A stretch of DNA of 34,528 nucleotides, taken from positions 1-34,528 of the forward strand of contig JBGPBY010000007.1 in assembly GCA_041481485.1 (NCBI GenBank), written 5' to 3'. Source of the DNA: JBGPBY01 sp041481485 (GTDB taxonomy: Bacteria; Acidobacteriota; Terriglobia; 20CM-2-55-15). Positions 32,578-34,528 of this stretch are shown here, piece after piece (position 1 is the stretch's first letter; every line of letters starts with the position of its first letter). A program made the position numbers and the translations under genes. Under the pieces are notes generated by a model, which did not search any database, was not told the origin of the DNA, and was given only the letters and a program-made list of their open reading frames with translations.

Positions 32578-32930
32578 TGACAACTTCACCTCAGCCCAAC
32601 CGAAATAGCGGCGCCTGTTTGCGGAAAGCCGGTTCCGGAATTCTGCGCAGGATTCGATGCGAGGATTCGCAGATTTCGTGGAATTTAAGAGTCATGGGAT
32701 TGGTCCGAAGATAGGATTCGCGGCTGATTTCGAGCGAACGGAGGGTTAGAGGACCGTAGCCATGCGCGTTACTTTATGGCAGGAATGTCCGTGAAGCAAG
32801 GAGCAGAACTGCATGTTTCATTCCAAACGCGATTCGGATTGCCCAGAGGCCCTTTCATCGACATAATCCTGTGTCAGTCTATCGGGTTTGATGATTCGGA
32901 TAGTCCGTAAAAAAAATAGGGGAGGTTTGA
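32578..32930. other. 353-bp stretch with no recognised gene
   Basis: No ORF of convincing length or composition lies here; the longest ATG-started frames are a few codons. The 3' part before 32931 holds a run of A (32910-32916) and the ribosome-binding site AGGGGAGG of the next gene. No palindrome or promoter stood out. Confidence 0.4.
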
Positions 32931-33563
32931 ATGAAAACGAAGCTTTTTGTCGCGGGTGCGATTATTTGTGTGATCGCAGCGGTGGCATATGCACAGACAG
33001 GTTTAACCGGCAAGTGGGTCACCGATCCGCCTGCCGCTGCAGCCGCGGGTGGACGCGGTGGCAACGCTGAAACGCGCTTGGATCTTAAGATCGACGGTGC
33101 CAAGGTTACCGGCACGATGTTCGAAGGCGGCGCCGATCTCGAAGTTAAAGAAGGTACGGTCGCGGGCAAGCAGGCGAAGTGGTTCACCATTCGTCCGCTC
33201 AACGGCGCGGATTTCCGCGTGAATTGGACCGCGGATCTCACCGATGACAACACGATCAGCTTGACCCGTGAATTCCCGAACGGCGTTCCGGGCCGTGGTG
33301 CTGCTGGTGTTGGTGGTGGCGGTGGCGGTCGTGGTGGTCCCGGCGGTGGTGGTGGAGCGCCGGGCGGAGCTCCCGCAGCCGGAGGTCCTCCGGCCGGTGG
33401 AGCGCCCGCGGCAGCCGCAGGTGGACCGCCTGCTGGTGGAGCGCCGGGCGGCGGTGCCCCCGGTGGCGGTGGCGGCGGTCGTGGTGGTCCCGGCGGTGGT
33501 GGTGGTGGCGGCGGACGTGGCGGCGGAGCGATCGCAGCAGTCCTTCTTCATCGCGCCAAGTAG
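32931..33563 (+). CDS. Exported protein with Gly/Ala/Pro-rich low-complexity tail
   Basis: This is a 210-residue protein. The ATG at 32931 follows AGGGGAGG; residues 1-21 are a signal peptide (ending AYAQ). A compact beta-rich domain occupies residues about 22-120: LTGKWVTDPP, then RLDLKIDGAKVTGTMFEGGA, and TADLTDDNTISLTREF. This build, 'TG.W', a Gly/Ala stretch and 'L.L..DG..VTGT', is common in acidobacterial secreted proteins of unknown function. The rest (about 120-200) is composed of Gly, Ala, Pro and Arg, with runs such as GRGGPGGGGG repeated. The coding DNA is repetitive there (CGGTCGTGGTGGTCCCGG occurs at both 33325 and 33478), so length may vary between strains. The tail ends ALLHRAK-like. 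It probably sits free in the periplasm or binds the envelope. A terminator follows. Confidence 0.82.
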   Translation: MKTKLFVAGAIICVIAAVAYAQTGLTGKWVTDPPAAAAAGGRGGNAETRLDLKIDGAKVTGTMFEGGADLEVKEGTVAGKQAKWFTIRPLNGADFRVNWTADLTDDNTISLTREFPNGVPGRGAAGVGGGGGGRGGPGGGGGAPGGAPAAGGPPAGGAPAAAAGGPPAGGAPGGGAPGGGGGGRGGPGGGGGGGGRGGGAIAAVLLHRAK

Positions 33564-33576
33564 TCTGGAGTAATCC

Positions 33577-33607
33577 AAGGGCCTGTCCGAAGAGGGCAGG
33601 CCCTTTT
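33577..33607 (+). terminator. Rho-independent terminator after the Gly-rich protein gene
   Basis: AAGGGCCTGTCC (33577-33588) and GGGCAGGCCCTT (33594-33605) form a 12-bp stem with one G-T pair and a 5-base loop, followed by a short T run (CCCTTTTC). It starts 14 bp past the stop at 33563. Confidence 0.88.
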
Positions 33608-33652
33608 CATTCTGCGGCAACATCTGCCGCACACAATTCCTCGGAGACCCAT

Positions 33653-34447
33653 ATGAAACTCGCCATTTCGCTATTTCTTTGTGCAATCTTTCTGACGCTT
33701 ACGCCCGCTTTCGCACAGGTGTCTGCTCCCAATGCTTCCGGCGTTTCGCTTGGGGCTGTGTACTTCACCGTTCCAGACGTCGATGCTCATCGGAAAATCT
33801 GGGTCGATCTCTTCGGCGCAAAGCCGGTAAAAGTAGGATCCACCGAGATGCTAAAGATGCCCGGCGTGTTCATTGTCCTGACGAAAGGACAGCCGGCAAC
33901 GGGAGACGGCCTGGTCAATCACCTTGGGATCTGGGCGAAGGACCTCGATCCGACGCGGGCCAAACTGACCGCTGCTGGAATTCAGACGGCACCAAAAGCG
34001 CAGTTCGTGAATTTGCCGGATGGCGTCCGGCTGGAATTCATCGACGACCCCATGGGACCGGAAGCGCCGGCTGCTCATCACATTCACTGCTTCATCGCGG
34101 CACAAATGGATCCCATGGCCTCTCAGGCCTGGTACATCAAGGAATTCGGCGCCAGCGCCAACTCACGGCGAAACGGCGCAGTGCCCAGTGCCCTGCTGAC
34201 GACGCCTGAAAAGTGGATCTCCATCGATTTTACGAAAAACGGAAATCCAACACCGAACAAGGGCAAAGCACTCGACCGATTTGCTTTGGAAGTGAAGAAT
34301 CTCGATGCGTTCGTCAAAAAGCTCGAGGGGGACGGCGTCAAAGTCTCGAAGCCGCTTGCTACCGATTCCGACGGATTGAAGACGGTATACATCGTCGATG
34401 TTCTCGGGAATGAAGTCGAACTGGTGGAAGGCCTCGCAGGAAAGTGA
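33653..34447 (+). CDS. Exported tandem VOC-fold protein
   Basis: This is a 264-residue protein from the ATG at 33653 with GGAGAC upstream. A signal peptide (ending PAFAQ) is followed by two vicinal-oxygen-chelate modules. Module 1 (about residues 28-140) opens GAVYFTVPDVDAHRKIWVDL and has LVNHLGIWAKDLDPTRAKL and RLEFIDDPMG. Module 2 (about 140-264) opens HHIHCFIAAQMDPMASQAWY and has LDRFALEVKNLDAFVKKLE and a closing NEVELVEG. His residues at the second module's start (HHIH) and Glu at the closing strand are possible metal ligands. It is the third exported tandem VOC protein in the window, with a Sec-type leader, and has no operon partner visible before the window ends. The function is unknown; the fold is secure. 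Confidence 0.88.
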   Translation: MKLAISLFLCAIFLTLTPAFAQVSAPNASGVSLGAVYFTVPDVDAHRKIWVDLFGAKPVKVGSTEMLKMPGVFIVLTKGQPATGDGLVNHLGIWAKDLDPTRAKLTAAGIQTAPKAQFVNLPDGVRLEFIDDPMGPEAPAAHHIHCFIAAQMDPMASQAWYIKEFGASANSRRNGAVPSALLTTPEKWISIDFTKNGNPTPNKGKALDRFALEVKNLDAFVKKLEGDGVKVSKPLATDSDGLKTVYIVDVLGNEVELVEGLAGK

Positions 34448-34460
34448 AGGAATGCCATTC

Positions 34461-34491
34461 CGACTGTAGGGGTGGTCTATGCCCTCAAATG
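34461..34491 (+). repeat. Degenerate REP-like element
   Basis: CGACTGTAGGGGTGGTCTAT continues to a broken right arm (GCCCTC). It matches the left half of the element at 7829-7860 (ACTGTAGGGGCGGTCTATGA) with one change, while the pairing arm is degraded, so no stable hairpin forms. Confidence 0.55.
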
Positions 34492-34495
34492 ACAA

Positions 34496-34523
34496 TTGAA
34501 CAGTGAACATTGAACAATGAACA
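34496..34523 (+). repeat. Four tandem heptamers NTGAACA
   Basis: TTGAACA, GTGAACA, TTGAACA and ATGAACA follow each other directly, which also reads as two 14-bp units with one mismatch. It lies five bases after the degenerate REP-like element, at the edge of the window. Whether more copies follow cannot be seen. Confidence 0.7.
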
Positions 34524-34528
34524 TTTCC

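Noticed and set aside
34496..34528. Tandem TGAACA units as a CRISPR array
   Set aside because: The units are only 7 bp and contiguous, with no spacers and no cas genes.

Overview
The window looks like a piece of an Acidobacteriota chromosome (Solibacter/Bryobacter-like or a relative). This is inferred from gene content: a 1600-residue Oar-type TonB-dependent receptor with an N-terminal carboxypeptidase-regulatory domain, several exported carboxypeptidase-regulatory-like proteins, an exported protein with the 'PDLSGIW' motif, exported two-domain VOC proteins, and many Tat or Sec leaders. There is no rRNA, tRNA, CRISPR array or complete insertion sequence. G+C is moderately high; one gene (6641-7747) is visibly richer.

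Left part (1-7.9 kb): the 3' end of a methyltransferase gene, then the giant TonB receptor behind an AT-rich promoter region with two direct repeats 32 bp apart and ahead of a strong terminator. An exported protein of unknown function and an exported NHL beta-propeller follow. A paired inverted REP-like repeat closes the region.

Middle (8-20.8 kb): mostly single exported enzymes. These are a His-Pro repeat protein, a Tat-exported flavin amine oxidase, a tandem VOC protein with a TPM-domain protein, a copper monooxygenase core lacking its front end next to a truncated mobile-type ORF, a 56-residue GRP-motif/ribbon-helix-helix-like protein with a secreted Ig-like protein, a second tandem VOC protein, an ankyrin protein, a vanadium haloperoxidase-family protein, a TIM-barrel-like secreted protein and an unknown secreted protein.

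Right part (20.9-34.5 kb): a Phd/VapC toxin-antitoxin pair with a plausible self-regulatory operator; a secreted multi-Ig protein; a DUF4331 / TPR lipoprotein / HupE-UreJ operon; a two-gene unit ending in a membrane-anchored guanidine-modifying-enzyme fold protein; a multi-TM acyltransferase; a membrane protein / ECF sigma / anti-sigma operon behind a 147-bp palindromic MITE-like element; a Gly-rich secreted protein; and a third exported tandem VOC protein.

The window is therefore dominated by envelope and periplasmic proteins (uptake, oxidation, halogen or copper redox chemistry) with interspersed small repeats and gene remnants. I see no single large undescribed system. The strongest leads are the REP-like family with a compensatory stem change, the MITE-like element before the sigma operon, the His-Pro repeat protein, the altered guanidine-modifying enzyme and the recurrence of exported tandem VOC proteins.
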